NCBI GenBank assembly: GCA_027257055.1
Contig: JAPVLO010001798.1
Location: forward strand, 1-64,000
Length of the DNA stretch: 64,000 nt
Reading direction: 5' to 3'
Origin: Cephalopachus bancanus
Lineage: Eukaryota; Chordata; Mammalia; Primates; Tarsiidae
Every line of letters starts with the position of its first letter. Positions within the stretch are counted from its first letter, which is position 1. Under the pieces are notes generated by a model, which saw only the letters and a program-made list of their open reading frames with translations, made no database searches and was not told the DNA's origin. Of this stretch, positions 9,588-20,685 are shown one piece after another. The position numbers and the translations under genes were made by a program.

Positions 9588-11572
9588 TATTGACTTACTC
9601 CGGGATTGCATTGAATCTGTATACTATCTTGGGTAGGATGGACATCTTGACAACATTGATTCTTCCAATCTATGAGCATTGTAGGTTTTTTCCATTTGTT
9701 TGTATCATCCTTGATTTCTTTGAGCAGTGTTTTATAGTCTTCATTGTAAAGGTCTTTCACTTCTTTGGTTTGGTGTATGCCAAGGTATTTCTATTTTTCT
9801 TATCTTGGGGGGGTGGTATTGTGAATGAAACTGTGTTTTTTATTTGGTTTTCAGCCTGCTTGTTGTTTGTGTATGGAAATGCAACTGTCTTTTATGTGTT
9901 GAATTTGTATACTGAGATTTTACCTAAGTTGTTTATATGCATGAAGGGGTTTTTGACAGACTCTCTAGGGTTTTCTAGGTATAGAATCATATCATCTGCA
10001 AAGAGGGATAACTTAACTTCCTCTTTTCCTATTTGAATATCCATGATTTCTTTCTCCTGCTTGACTGCTCTGGCTAGGACTTTTAGTACTATGTTGAATA
10101 GGAAAGGGGAGAGTGGGCATCCTTGTCTTGTTCCAGTTCTTAGGGGGAATGCTTCCAGCTTCTGCCCACGAAGCATGATGTTGGTTGCAGGTTTTTCATA
10201 GATGGCTCTTATAGTTTTGAGGAATGTTCCTTCAATGTATAGGTGTTTGAGGATTTTTATCAAGAAGCGATGCTGAATTTTATTGAATCCCCCTTTTTTT
10301 TTTTTTGAGTTGGAGTCTCACTCTGTCACCCAGACCGGAGTGCAGTGGCCACTCCCGGCCACCGCAGCCTCGACCTGCAGGGCTCTGGCGAACCTTCTGC
10401 TTCAGCCTTCCAAGTAGCCAGAATTACAGGCATGCGCTACCACGCCCGGCTGATTTTTTGATTTATTGTAGAGATGAGGTGTCGCTGCCCAGGTGGGTCT
10501 CGAACCCGCGGGCTCAGGCAATCCACTCACCTCAGCCTCCCAAAGGCGTGGGATTACAGGCTGAGCCACCGAGCCTGGCTGAATCCTTCTTTAGTAATGA
10601 GATAATCATGTGGTTCTTCGTTTCAAGCCTGTTATTGTGATTAATTATGTTTATAGACTTAAGAATGCTAAACCAGCCCTGCATTCCAGGAATGAAGTCT
10701 ACCTGGTCATGATAGATGAGTCTTGAAATGAATTGTTGGATATAATTTGTTAGACTCTTGTTGAGAACTTTTGCATCTATGTTCATCAGGAAAATTGGCC
10801 TGTAATTCTTTCCTTTTTGAGTCTTTGCCAATTTGGGGAATCAGGATGCTATTAACTTCATAAAATCAGCTAGGGAGCTTTCCTTCTTGATTGTCTGGAA
10901 TACTTTCAATAGGATCAGCTCTTCCTTTTATGTCTTATAGAATTCAGCTGAAAAATCATTTGACTCAGAACTTTGTTTTTGGTGGGGAGGTTTCTTATAC
11001 CCTAGTCAATTTCTTGGATTGTTATTGGTCGATTTGGCGTTTAAGTTTCTTCCTGTTTTAACCTTTAGAAGTTGTGTGATGCCAAGAATCCCACCATTTC
11101 CTCTAGATTTTCTAGTTTATTCTCATATAGATGCTTGTATTGATCTCTGATAATATTTTGAAGTTCTTCAGGATCAGTCATGACATTGCCTTTTTCATTT
11201 CTAATTGTGTTTATTCAGACCTTCTCTCTCCCTAACTTAGTCAATCTGCCAGGGGTCTGTCAATCTTATTTATTCTTTGAAAGAACAAGTTTTTGTCTTG
11301 CTGCTCCTTTCTATGATATTTTTGGTTTCTAGTTCCTTTATTTTAGTAACTTGAATTTTTTTTACTAAATTTAGTATCTATTTGTTCTTGCCTTTCCAGC
11401 TCCCTTAGGTGTGATGTTAGGCTGTTTTTTTGAGATTCCTCTATTTTCTTGATATGTGCATGTAATGTTATAAAGTTCCCTCTCAGAACCACTTTCATGG
11501 TATCCCAGAGTGTTTTTTAACATATATATAGAGCACTGCACAGTTTTATTAACCTTCGAGTCCAGTAGCATC
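9588..11572 (-). mobile_element. LINE-1 ORF2 fragment, antisense, split by an Alu (copy F)
   Basis: Minus-strand ORF2 running from the region between endonuclease and reverse transcriptase (about 11570) down to a point C-terminal of the RT (9588). The RT core is clear: [16 protein letters not shown] and [17 protein letters not shown] in a 123-codon frame at 10263-9892, and a [17 protein letters not shown] block near 10800. The catalytic FADD box is intact but the frame is broken elsewhere. Both the 5' part and the true 3' end are missing. An Alu sits at 10291-10579. The protein sequence is more diverged than in the young copies, indicating an older subfamily. Confidence 0.9.
10291..10579 (-). 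mobile_element. Alu SINE, antisense, inside L1 ORF2
   Basis: Poly-T head followed by GAGTTGGAGTCTCACTCTGT and ending GAGCCACCGAGCCTGGC. A duplication TGAATCC flanks it (10284-10290 and 10580-10586). It has the short-form junction (GTCGCTGCCCAGG in antisense) that lacks the CAACTTGG block. High CpG retention suggests a young copy. Confidence 0.95.
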
Positions 11573-11934
11573 TGATAAGATTGGAGTGGTATTGGGATTG
11601 AAAAGTGAACAGATCCTCTCAGCCTTTGCCTGCTTCACACTCCCAGCCTTTGGAATCTGGCTCCATGAACAAGCGTCAGGTGCTCAAGAGAGCGAGTCCT
11701 GAGCTTTTCCTGGGCCTCCCCTGCAAATGACAGAAGATAAGACTCACTGGCCTGGCAGGTACAGAGGAGGAACTGAAGCCGGTGTGGGGCCGGCTGCAAC
11801 CATGGATTTGTCTGAGATACTGTGTACCTTGTCAGGTCTTTGGAGTGTCTATAAGGTTTGATGAGCAAATGAGCTTGTGTGTAGTGGTGTGGGACAGTGA
11901 AAATACTATGGTCATTTCCTTAAATACTAATTGA
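11573..11934. other. Low-copy sequence, no gene seen
   Basis: No repeat family recognised between the antisense L1 and the next L1 5'UTR. A minus-strand open frame of 77 codons (11635-11868) is not recognisable. Confidence 0.35.
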
Positions 11935-13979
11935 ATTGTCTGGAAAAGCCCCCTGCCCACCACCAGCTATGCTGGTACAAGGCCCGGGGTCCTTCGGTCC
12001 CATGCAGGGCCAGATATTGCAGTCCCCAACTGCTGCTGCTCCACTATATGTGACTCCCACTTGTGCGAGAGTCCCGGGTCTTGGCTCCCTCCCTAGCTAC
12101 ATCGTCTCGCCCAGCACCCAGCACCAAGCTGCCAGTCACCCAGGGAGGCTCTGGGTGCCCGCCCCTCAAAGATACCAGTCCCATTTCTGGCTGAAGTATC
12201 CTGTGAGGGACCCAGGGCCACTGCTTGCCCTTTGGAACTTTGGAGCTCTGGAGCCCTGGGCCCACCCTGGCTGAGGCACTCAGCATGCGACCCCAAGCTT
12301 GTGTAAGTGAACAGAACCCCAAGCCTGTGTAAGGTGCTGATCGGAGGCTCCCAGCTCCAAGGAAGGGACTGCCTGACCCTCTCCTCCAACCCAGCTGGCT
12401 GGAGGCACCCCAGATTCAGCGCCCAGCTGTGCAGCTGGTCCTGCCTAGAGACCCACAGGAGCGCCCCTAAAAGTGAAAGTAAAAAGACCACCTTCACCAT
12501 TTTCAAGGCATATTTACATTGCATTGCCCTGCTCACCTATCAGAGCCTCCACCTCGGTTCCCACAGTGACGTCATTAACAGGAGACAAAGCCCCTCCCCT
12601 ACGCTGAATAGAGACTAGTGTCACAGATCTCCCAGGCAACAAGCTAACTGCCTGCAGCAGAAACAGAGGAGAGAGGCTGGAGATTAGATCTCAGGAACTT
12701 GATCCACTAAGGGATAAGAGAGAAAAATCTACACAAATTAAGAAAAACCAAAAGAAGAATATGGGTCTCTCCCAGACTCCTGGGAGGGCAGACACTGAGA
12801 AAACTGACTTTGGAATGCAAACAAAAAAGAGCCCCCCCCCACAGAATGAATGGTCTCAAAATACAACCCAAGACATCAAGACATTAATGGAGATTTTAAA
12901 AAGAATTGAGGAGACTCAAGAAGCAACTAGAAAGGAGCTGATATCTGAGATAACAGTAATAAAGAATACCGTGAATGAAATAAACAATAAACTGATAAGC
13001 ATGGAAAGCAGAATTACCCAAGCAGAAGAAAGAATCTCAGAGCTTGAGGACCAAAATATAGAAATAACCCAAACTCTCAAAAACACAGAAAACAAGCTCA
13101 AAAAGACAGAAAAAAAACCTTCAAGAGATGAGCGATTACCTCAAGGGGCCTAACCTAAGAGTAATTGGTCTGCCTGAGGCAGAAAGAGAGACAGAGACCA
13201 CATTGGAACAAACCTTCCATGAGATCATTCAAGAAAACTTCCCTTATCTAATCAATGATGCAAAAACTCAAACACAAGAGATCCAGAGAACCCCTGCAAG
13301 ACAACAAATGAGAAAACCAACTCCTAGACACATTATAATTCGCCTAAACAAAGTAGGCATAAAAGAAAAAATCCTAAAGGTGGCAAGAGAAAAAGGTCAG
13401 ATTACCTACCATGCAAACCAATTAGAACAGCAGCAGATTTATCTACAGAAACCCTGCAGGCTAGGCTAGGAGAGCTTGGAGCCCTACCTTCAAAGTCCTA
13501 AAAGATAAACAATTTCAACCAAGAATAACCTACCCTGACAGATTAAGCTTCATCAGCGAGGGAGAATTAAAATCTTTCCCAGATATCCAGTCCCTAAGAA
13601 TTTACGCTGCCACCAACCACCTCTACATGAAACACCTAAGAAAGTACTAAACACAGAAGAAAAGGGGAGAAAAAGAGCAACATTTTTCACAAGAGTACAA
13701 GAAAAAGAATAAAATACATATGAACCAACCCCCCAAACAAAAGAAAGACAATAGACCAAGTGAAAGAACAACTCTAAAAGAACTCTATGTTAGGGATGAA
13801 CTCTCACATTTCAATAATTAGCCTGAATGTGAATGTACTAAATGCACCACTGAAAAGACACAGAATGGCAAAATGGATAAAATATCACCAGGCACCAATA
13901 TACTGCCTTCAAGAGACTCATATCACTAGAAAGGACATGCACAGACTTAAAGTAAGAGGACTTTTTTTCCAGAAAAAAA
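11935..13979 (+). mobile_element. LINE-1 5' part: 5'UTR, ORF1 and ORF2 start (copy G)
   Basis: A GC-rich 5'UTR (about 11935-12736) leads into ORF1 and a separate ORF2 start (ATG at 13787). The element stops at about 13977, after roughly 60 ORF2 codons. Its 5'UTR shares no obvious sequence with those of copies B and C, although ORF1 and ORF2 clearly belong to the same lineage. The loss of the 3' end, not the 5' end, is unusual for target-primed insertion and suggests a later deletion. No target duplication was identified. Confidence 0.85.
12737..13730 (+). pseudogene. L1 ORF1 (RNA-binding chaperone), broken
   Basis: The normal start codon is ATT at 12737; an in-frame ATG follows at 12761. The coiled-coil segment (ISMESRITQAEERISELEDQ) is encoded at about 12998-13057. 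The frame shifts in an A-run near 13110-13117. The RRM/C-terminal part (RVIGLPEAERE, then TPARQQMRKPTPRHIIIRLN) continues in another frame to 13469, where a second break occurs. The encoded protein would normally form trimers and coat L1 RNA in cytoplasmic RNPs. At the position where copies B and C have TAA, this copy has a TTA leucine codon. Confidence 0.85.
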
Positions 13980-14106
13980 GTTTTTAAATGGATGATTGCA
14001 AACACTTCCATTTGTTGCTCAATATGATATAAAGGTGTCACCTATAAAAACTCTAACAACTTTAGGGAAAATAAAATTGGAAATAACTTTTACAAATCTT
14101 TTAAAT

Positions 14107-14391
14107 GGCCAGGTGTGGTGGCTCATGCCAGTAATCCCAGCATTCTGGGAAGCAGAGATGAGAGCATTTCCTGGGCCAAGGGGTTCAAGTCCAGCCTGGA
14201 CAAAGAGACCTAATCTCCATAATAAGTCAAATAATTAGCCAGGCATGGGGGTGCATGCCTATTGTTCCAGCTACTAGGGAGGCTGAGACAGAAGGATTGC
14301 CTGAGTCCAGCAGGTCACAGCTAAGGTGGCCCTGAGCATGCCACTGCACTCTAGACTGGGTGACAGTGAGACTCTGACTCAAAGAAAAAAA
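14107..14391 (+). mobile_element. Alu SINE, sense, old
   Basis: GGCCAGGTGTGGTGGCTCAT head, two monomers, and GTGAGACTCTGACTC end followed by a degenerate A-rich tail. It is more diverged than the other sense copies. Confidence 0.92.
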
Positions 14392-14499
14392 TTAAATGAA
14401 GAAGTAATAAGTTTTAGTGAGCTTTGATCCACTTGTTAAATTTAAACATATATACTTACATAATTTAGTTTTCAGGTATGATTTTTTTTGAGGGAACCT

Positions 14500-14554
14500 C
14501 TCTTCTCTCTCTCTCTCTCACTCTCTTGCTCTCTCTCTCTCTCCCTCTCTTTCT
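14500..14554. repeat. (CT)n pyrimidine-rich low-complexity repeat
   Basis: Imperfect CT dinucleotide run with TCTCTTGC and CCCTCT interruptions. Confidence 0.95.
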
Positions 14555-17087
14555 TCCGCCCTCCATCTTATTCTCTGAAGAGAGACCCATACCAAGACAC
14601 ACACATGTGCATGCACACATATATGTATATACTGGTTTCCCCAGTAAATCTTACTTGCAGGTAAAACTTTCCCTGTATGTCCACCCTATGCTCTTTCAGT
14701 TGAACCATCAGAGGTGAAGAAAGAGCAGATTTTGTGAGGCCATCCTGAAATACCCATAGAAGTGACCTGGTGTCAGACTTATGCATGAAGCTCAACTTGG
14801 ATACTGAATAAATTGTGCCCATTTAGCCTCTGGGAAGCCCAGGTGCCTTGGAACAAGAATTAAATTTGCTCTTGGGGTTTCAGTGGACTTAATTTCAACT
14901 CCACTTATGTTTTAAAGTATTTACCATGTTACATTAGTTCCAGTTCATGCTATGTTATGATTTGTCCTCTTTATTAAAAAAAAAGTGAATAGGCTAAGGA
15001 TCTATATCTAATTATATTAATTGGGAGAACATAACCATCAGCCTGAGTCTCCAAGTGCATTTTCTCATACTTGGAGAACAATCAGAACTGCTTAATTAAG
15101 CACCGAGCAGAGCTCTATTATCAACCACTAGCTGATATGTCAGTCCTATGTCTACTTGCCCTCCCCAATCCATTCCTCAGATACCTCAGCTTCACAGCAG
15201 CCTGCAATGTAAATAAGCACTTTTCATTGATGTGTCTACTGTTTCTTAAAAATGTATCTATGCTTTTCATATTTGTACATCCCTGATAATGTGTGAAACG
15301 GTGATGTGAGGAGGCAACAGAAAAAGACAAAAAACTTTACTCTGCCCACAACATTTAGTTAGTTACCACACTGTAACTGATCTTAAGATGCATTTCATGG
15401 TGGACACCTGTGTGTGTATTTGTGTGTGTGTGCTGTATTCCATAATGCCAGATAACTTTGGATACTCTGTCTACTTCTTGTCCCTGAAGATTCACTAAAT
15501 AACATATCAAATGTTCTTTGAAGTCTTACAGCTAGGAAACCTATATACTTGTGTTTAATCTTGGTAGGGTTAACATGTTCCTAAACATGTTTGATCATGA
15601 AACACGCTTTCTTACTAGAATAGCATGTTAGTCTGGATTCTCCTTGATATTCATTACAGTACAAAAAGTTTATTTGGGAAAGGATTTATTTGGGGAGGAG
15701 ATACTAACACGAGAGTGAGGAAGTGAGATAGGGAAGAGAAGGCAAACAAGAAGAGTTTGTCATCAAACAATTCAATATCTCACTTCTAGCTGGACAATTA
15801 GCCTGCATAGAGCATGTTCTTTGGCTCAGTCATTGCTTGAGGAATATCTGGCCTGCAGCATTCACGGATAGAGCATGCTGGAGCAAGAGAAAGTAAAAGA
15901 CACAGATATTGGCAGTTGGAAACCAGACTACTACAATCGTAAAACCCAAGGAAATATTGGCAGGACACCATCATCTGCTACAATATGCCTTTTGCCTTTC
16001 AGAACATTTGGGTTGTGCAGAATATCATCTAGAAAACACTCACATCTCTCTGGAGGTTTGTATATGTAAACAATGGTGATCTTTTGGATAGACATGGCCT
16101 TAGGACATAAGTTAAGAACCCCTGAGGGAGAGAAATTCTGCAAAAGAAAAGAACTGAGCATTGACTAGAGAATGGATTGAAGACTGAAATGCAGTTCTAG
16201 CTCTCACAAGTGTTTTCATCAAACTAGGGAAGAAGATTAAAGGAAAGTTCTAGAACTGAGGGGAAATAATATCTCTGGCTTTTCCATGAATGTGATTATT
16301 AAAAGTTCAGGGTGTTCTTATAGCACACAGAGCAATGTGCTATGGAAATAGAAGCATCCTACACCAAAAGGAAGGAATAATTGGTAACATTTGGATTTTG
16401 TGTGTGCTTCTGAGAGCTGAATGGAACACAGAAGAACATGTCCCTTCCAAGAGTCCAAAATTAGGAAGGTCTCTGGAAGACCCCAAGATGATGTCTCACA
16501 AGCCTGTGCTAAAAGATCCAAGAAGCACACAAGAGTTTCTCTCCACGAAAGTATGAAAAGAAATAGAAAACATCGTAGTTGGTTAGCTGACATGAGAGTT
16601 TTAATCTAAGAAGGTAGCCTAAAGGCTTCTTGTGGGGAAAAGATGAAGAAGTGACTTCTGAAAAGTAGGACTGTTAGTAGAGACTTGGTTTTGGTTTGGG
16701 TCTGCCATAAAACTGATGCCAAGACAGGTGTAGAAATGCAAGAGAATTCCTGGGGAGCAGAACAAAAGATGATGAAGATGGGAAAAGCCTTCTAACCATG
16801 CTGCAGATTTAACATCTGGGGAGGAGGGCAGGGAGGACAAATAATTGGATTAGGAAGAGTCTTGGATGGCAGCACAGTTCCAAAAGGTTTTGGTCAGGCC
16901 AGTGGGGAGTCTGCAAGTCAAAGTCACCTGTTAGAGGAATCCTGTATCTTACTGGAATGGGCACACATTAAGATCTAGACACAATCTGTTGTGGACTGGG
17001 GACTATCTACATGGAGCATGGCCTCAGTGTGAGCTCAATCATCAACAGTACTCCAAGCAGCGGGAGATCTGAGCAGTGCATTTGCAT
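14555..17087. other. Low-copy sequence, no gene recognised
   Basis: About 2.5 kb without a repeat or gene I can name. Small TG- and CA-rich patches occur near 15410-15430 and 14600-14620. Short open frames on both strands (for example 16318-16593 minus) look like chance. Confidence 0.4.
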
Positions 17088-17170
17088 GGCTACCACTTAC
17101 TTATATAGCACTTACTATCTGCTAGGCTCAGGAATCCTCACATTGACCCCATGATATGGGCATTTTAATG
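17088..17170 (+). mobile_element. MIR fragment
   Basis: TATAGCACTTACTATCTGCT and CAGGAATCCTCACATTGACC correspond to the MIR 3' half on the plus strand. Confidence 0.7.
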
Positions 17171-17346
17171 GACTCTTTCCTCATAAAGTGAAGGGTTTAT
17201 TTCAATTTTGTTCTAACTTTGTTTCCTAATCCTAACATCATCATTTCCTAATCATGGAGTCATTTTTGGTTGTTAGTGCTCTGTTGGATTTTATTCATCT
17301 GTATCCAAAACTCGTTTAATAATGCTTATTTTCTAAATCAGCCTGG

Positions 17347-17546
17347 CCCAATAGAAGTTTCTGAGAGGAAAAAGTTCCATATTTCTGCTGTTCAATGCAG
17401 TAGAAGCTGGCCACATGGGGCTACCAAGCAGTTGAAATGTGGCTAGCAAGATTTTAAAAATGAATTTTAAATTTAATTGGATTTAGTTGGAATTGAATTT
17501 TAAGAGGCCACATGTGGCTACTGGTTACTGCACTGTACAGAGCAAC
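17347..17546. mobile_element. Non-autonomous hAT-type DNA transposon fossil (MER group)
   Basis: A short palindromic element: CCCAATAGAAGTTTCTGAGA near one end, then paired inner blocks GGCCACATGGGGCTACCAAG and GGCCACATGTGGCTACTGG around an AT-rich centre, closing in CTGTACAGAGCA. The symmetrical CCACATGTGGCTA blocks are characteristic of a common mammalian Charlie-related MER family. I do not assign the exact name. Confidence 0.75.
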
Positions 17547-17894
17547 TTCTAGATTAACCTATAAAACATCAGAAGCCAGTAGTTCTCTCCCCAGAAACCT
17601 CAAAGGGTGTCTTTCATTATAGTAGAGAATATACAAGGGTCTGGAGTCAGGCCCACTGCCTCACAAGCTCAGAATTTGACTTGCCAGTACTTCAAGAGAA
17701 AATCCAGCTCTCAGGCATAAATCAAGATAATCAGGCTTAGAAGCCTGAAGTAAACCATAGGGACAATTTAATTTATTATAGAAATAACTGCCAAACAGTA
17801 AACCAAGCTCCTTGAATCAACATAACCAGCACAGATCCTTCCAACAGCCAAGTTGACTAGGAATTCCAATTGTTCATGAAGAAGTTACACAAAT

Positions 17895-18066
17895 TATCAT
17901 TAATAAATTAATTGCACAAACCAATTTTTTAAATGGGCAAAGGGTTTGAACAGATATTTCTCCAAACAAGATATACAAGTGGCCAAAATCACATTTTAAA
18001 ATACCCTGTTTCACTACTCATTAGGGAAATGTAAATCAAAACTACAATTTGCTATCACTTCATGCC
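17895..18066 (+). mobile_element. Old LINE-1 ORF2 fragment
   Basis: AATGGGCAAAGGGTTTGAAC and TTAGGGAAATGTAAATCAAA are the DNA behind the [10 protein letters not shown] and REMQIKT segments of ORF2. The copy is diverged and probably L1M-like. Confidence 0.75.
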
Positions 18067-18634
18067 TAGGGAAGACCAATTGAATAGCTGCAGATTTATC
18101 TACAGAAACACTTCAGGCTAGGAGAGCTTGGGGCCCAATGTTCAGAGTTCTCAAAGATAATGATTTCAACCAAGAATAAGCTACCCAGCTAAGCTAATCT
18201 TCATTAGTGAGGGAGAATTAAAATCTTTCCTAGACATTCATTACCTAAGAACTTATACTGCCTTTAGACCAGCTCTATAGGAAGCACTCAAGAAAGTATT
18301 AAACACAGAAGAAAGGGAAAAAAGAACAACAACATTATTCACAAGAGTACAGAAAAAGGTTGAAAACATACATGAATCAACCCAAAAATCAAAAGAAGGA
18401 CAACAAACACACAGGAACAACATAACTCTATAAGAACCAAATGAAAGGGATAAACTCTCACATTTCTATAATTAGCCTGAATGTGAATGGACTAAATGCA
18501 CCATTGAAAAGACATATAATGACAAAATGGATAAAATATCATGAGGCAGCAATATATTGTCTCAAAAAGACTCATCTCACTAGAAAAGACACTCACAGAC
18601 TCAAAGTAAGAGGATGGGAAACAAATTTCAGGCA
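18067..18634 (+). mobile_element. LINE-1 host element, first part (copy H)
   Basis: Begins inside the ORF1 C-terminus (5'-truncated) and runs through the ORF1/ORF2 spacer into ORF2. The ORF2 start at 18441 encodes MKGINSHISIISLNVNGLN, the L1 endonuclease N-terminus. It breaks at 18634 within ...AAATTTCAGGCA and resumes at 24540, because copy B is inserted here. Confidence 0.9.
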
Positions 18635-19822
18635 GGTCCGGCCTGGCGCTCCCGCCTCCCGCCCGGTGCTCCTGCCGCCCTGCTCCCGCCAGCGCTCTGG
18701 GACGGGTAGCTCATCACAACCCGGCCGAGGAGATCCACACCAAACTGCTTCAAGGAAGATCTGCTGGGATTGCTGCCACCTCTCCTGTGTCTGAGATTGT
18801 CCTGGCCACCTGCGTGGGGCTTCTGTTGCCTGCTCGGAGGCAGGCAGCCATCTTGTTCCTGTTCGGTCCCACCCCCTCTGGGGAGAGCAGATGAGATAGC
18901 ACCACCTGCTGGCGATTCAAGGTAACAACACCGAAACGGGAGAAATAAGCTTGATAAAGACATAGACCAAACTGCTGAAGGAAGGTTGAACTGAACTGCC
19001 CTTCACAGCAGATCAGGGGCAATTGACTCTAACTGCAAACTAATTTACCAGCTTGAAAAGAAAACTAGAAATCAGACCTGAAAGGACATTGGACTTAAAC
19101 GAAAGGTCTCAGAGTGTGCTTCATTGATTCTATTAGTTTAATGACTTAATTCTATTCCTACTGTATTGTTCCTCTTTTTTTCTCTTTTCCTTTTCCTTTT
19201 CTTCTCTTTTCTTCTGTCTGTAAACCATGTCTTTGTATAGAGGAACAGCACACCAATAAGGTGGTTGGATAGCTGGTATGTTAGCATCACTATATGTTTT
19301 ATTTTTGTTTGTATGAGAGTTGGTTCGACTGTAGCTGTGGTCCATCGTTTTTATCTGTTTCAGTATAGGCCTCTCTCTCTATTTGTTGGCACACTCGTCA
19401 GTTTCCTCCCTTACTCCTCTATCTCTCCACTCCCCTCTTCAACCCACTATCTGCTCCATTCTCTCCCCTCTGCTAACCACATTTTATTTCAGGGAGTAAA
19501 CCTACAGCCCCACTGCACGGACAGATTCCAGGGCTGTGGGAAGTGGGTTCCACATTATCCACACGCCTGTCAGCGAATGCCAGGACCTGCAGACAGGTTT
19601 TAAATCACAGCTCTCCCCTTAAATACATCTCAAAACTGCAAAAAGGACCACCTCCAACCTAGAGTGCAACTTCAGAATTGAACAAAGTAAGAGGACATAC
19701 ATAAAGAATGGGAGATTGAACAAACAGAAATAAAACCAATCCCTTTACCCCTGAATAACAAAATTAAAGAAGACGGTGACGTGGAGGGAAGGAAGAAGTA
19801 GGGAGGTGGAAAAACCGCACAA
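18635..19822 (+). promoter_or_regulatory. L1 5'UTR / internal promoter (copy B)
   Basis: The first 260 bp are GC-rich, with a GCCATCTT box (18847-18854) that resembles an antisense YY1 site. The rest is shared with copy C from AGCACCACCTGCTGG onward. It includes a long pyrimidine tract (about 19170-19216) and the block ACCTACAGCCCCACTGCA. The promoter role is inferred from L1 biology. Confidence 0.7.
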
Positions 19823-20685
19823 ATGAAGAAAAATCAAAAGAAGAATATAGGTCTTACACAGACCCCTGGGAGATCAGACAATGAGAAAACAGATTCTGGA
19901 ACACAGACAATGAAGAGTCCCCAGAATGACTGGCTACATGCAACAAACCCAGACATCAAGACATTAATGGAGAGAATTTAAAAAATTGAGGTGAGACAAG
20001 AGGAAAATAGGAAGGAGCTGTTGTCAGAAATGACAGCAGTAAAGAATACTGTGATGGAAATGAACAACAGACTAATAAGCATGGAAAGCAGAATCAGCCA
20101 AGCAGAAGAAAGAATCTCAGAGCTCGAAGACCAAAACACAGACCTAACCCAAACTGTCAGAAGCATAGAAAAGAAGCTCAAAAAGACAGAACAAAACCTG
20201 CAAGAGATGAATGATCACTTCAAGAGACCAAACCTAAGAATAATTAGGCTTCCTGAGGCAAAAAGAGAAACAGAAGCCACACTGGAACAAACATTTCATG
20301 AAATCATTCAAGAAAACTTCCCTCATCTCAGTAAAGATGAAAAAATTCAAACACAAGAAATTCAGAGAACCCCTGCAAGACAACAAATGAGAAGACCAAC
20401 TCCCAGACACATAATAATTCGCCTAAACAAAGTAGCTATGAAAGGACAAATCCTAAGGCAGCAAGAGAAAAAGGCCAGACTACCTTCCAGGGAAAACCAA
20501 TTCGAATAGCAGCAGATTTATCCACAGAAACCCTTCAGGCCAGGAGATTCTGGAGCCCTATCTTCAAAGTACTAAAAGAGAAACAATTTCAACCAAGAAT
20601 AACCCACCCAGCCAAACTAAGCTTCATTAGTGAGGGAGAATTAAAATCTTTTCCAGACATCCAATCCCTAAGAACCTATTCCAGG
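19823..20685 (+). pseudogene. L1 ORF1 with early stop, C-terminus deleted (copy B)
   Basis: ATG at 19823 (MKKNQKKNIGL). An in-frame TAA lies at 19979-19981. The same frame then stays open from 19991 to 20509 and contains the coiled coil (LISMESRISQAEERISELED) and the TPARQQMRRPTPRHIIIRLN region. A frameshift follows near 20455. The last codons and the stop are lost in the deletion at about 20685. The TAA matches that of copy C at the same codon. Confidence 0.88.
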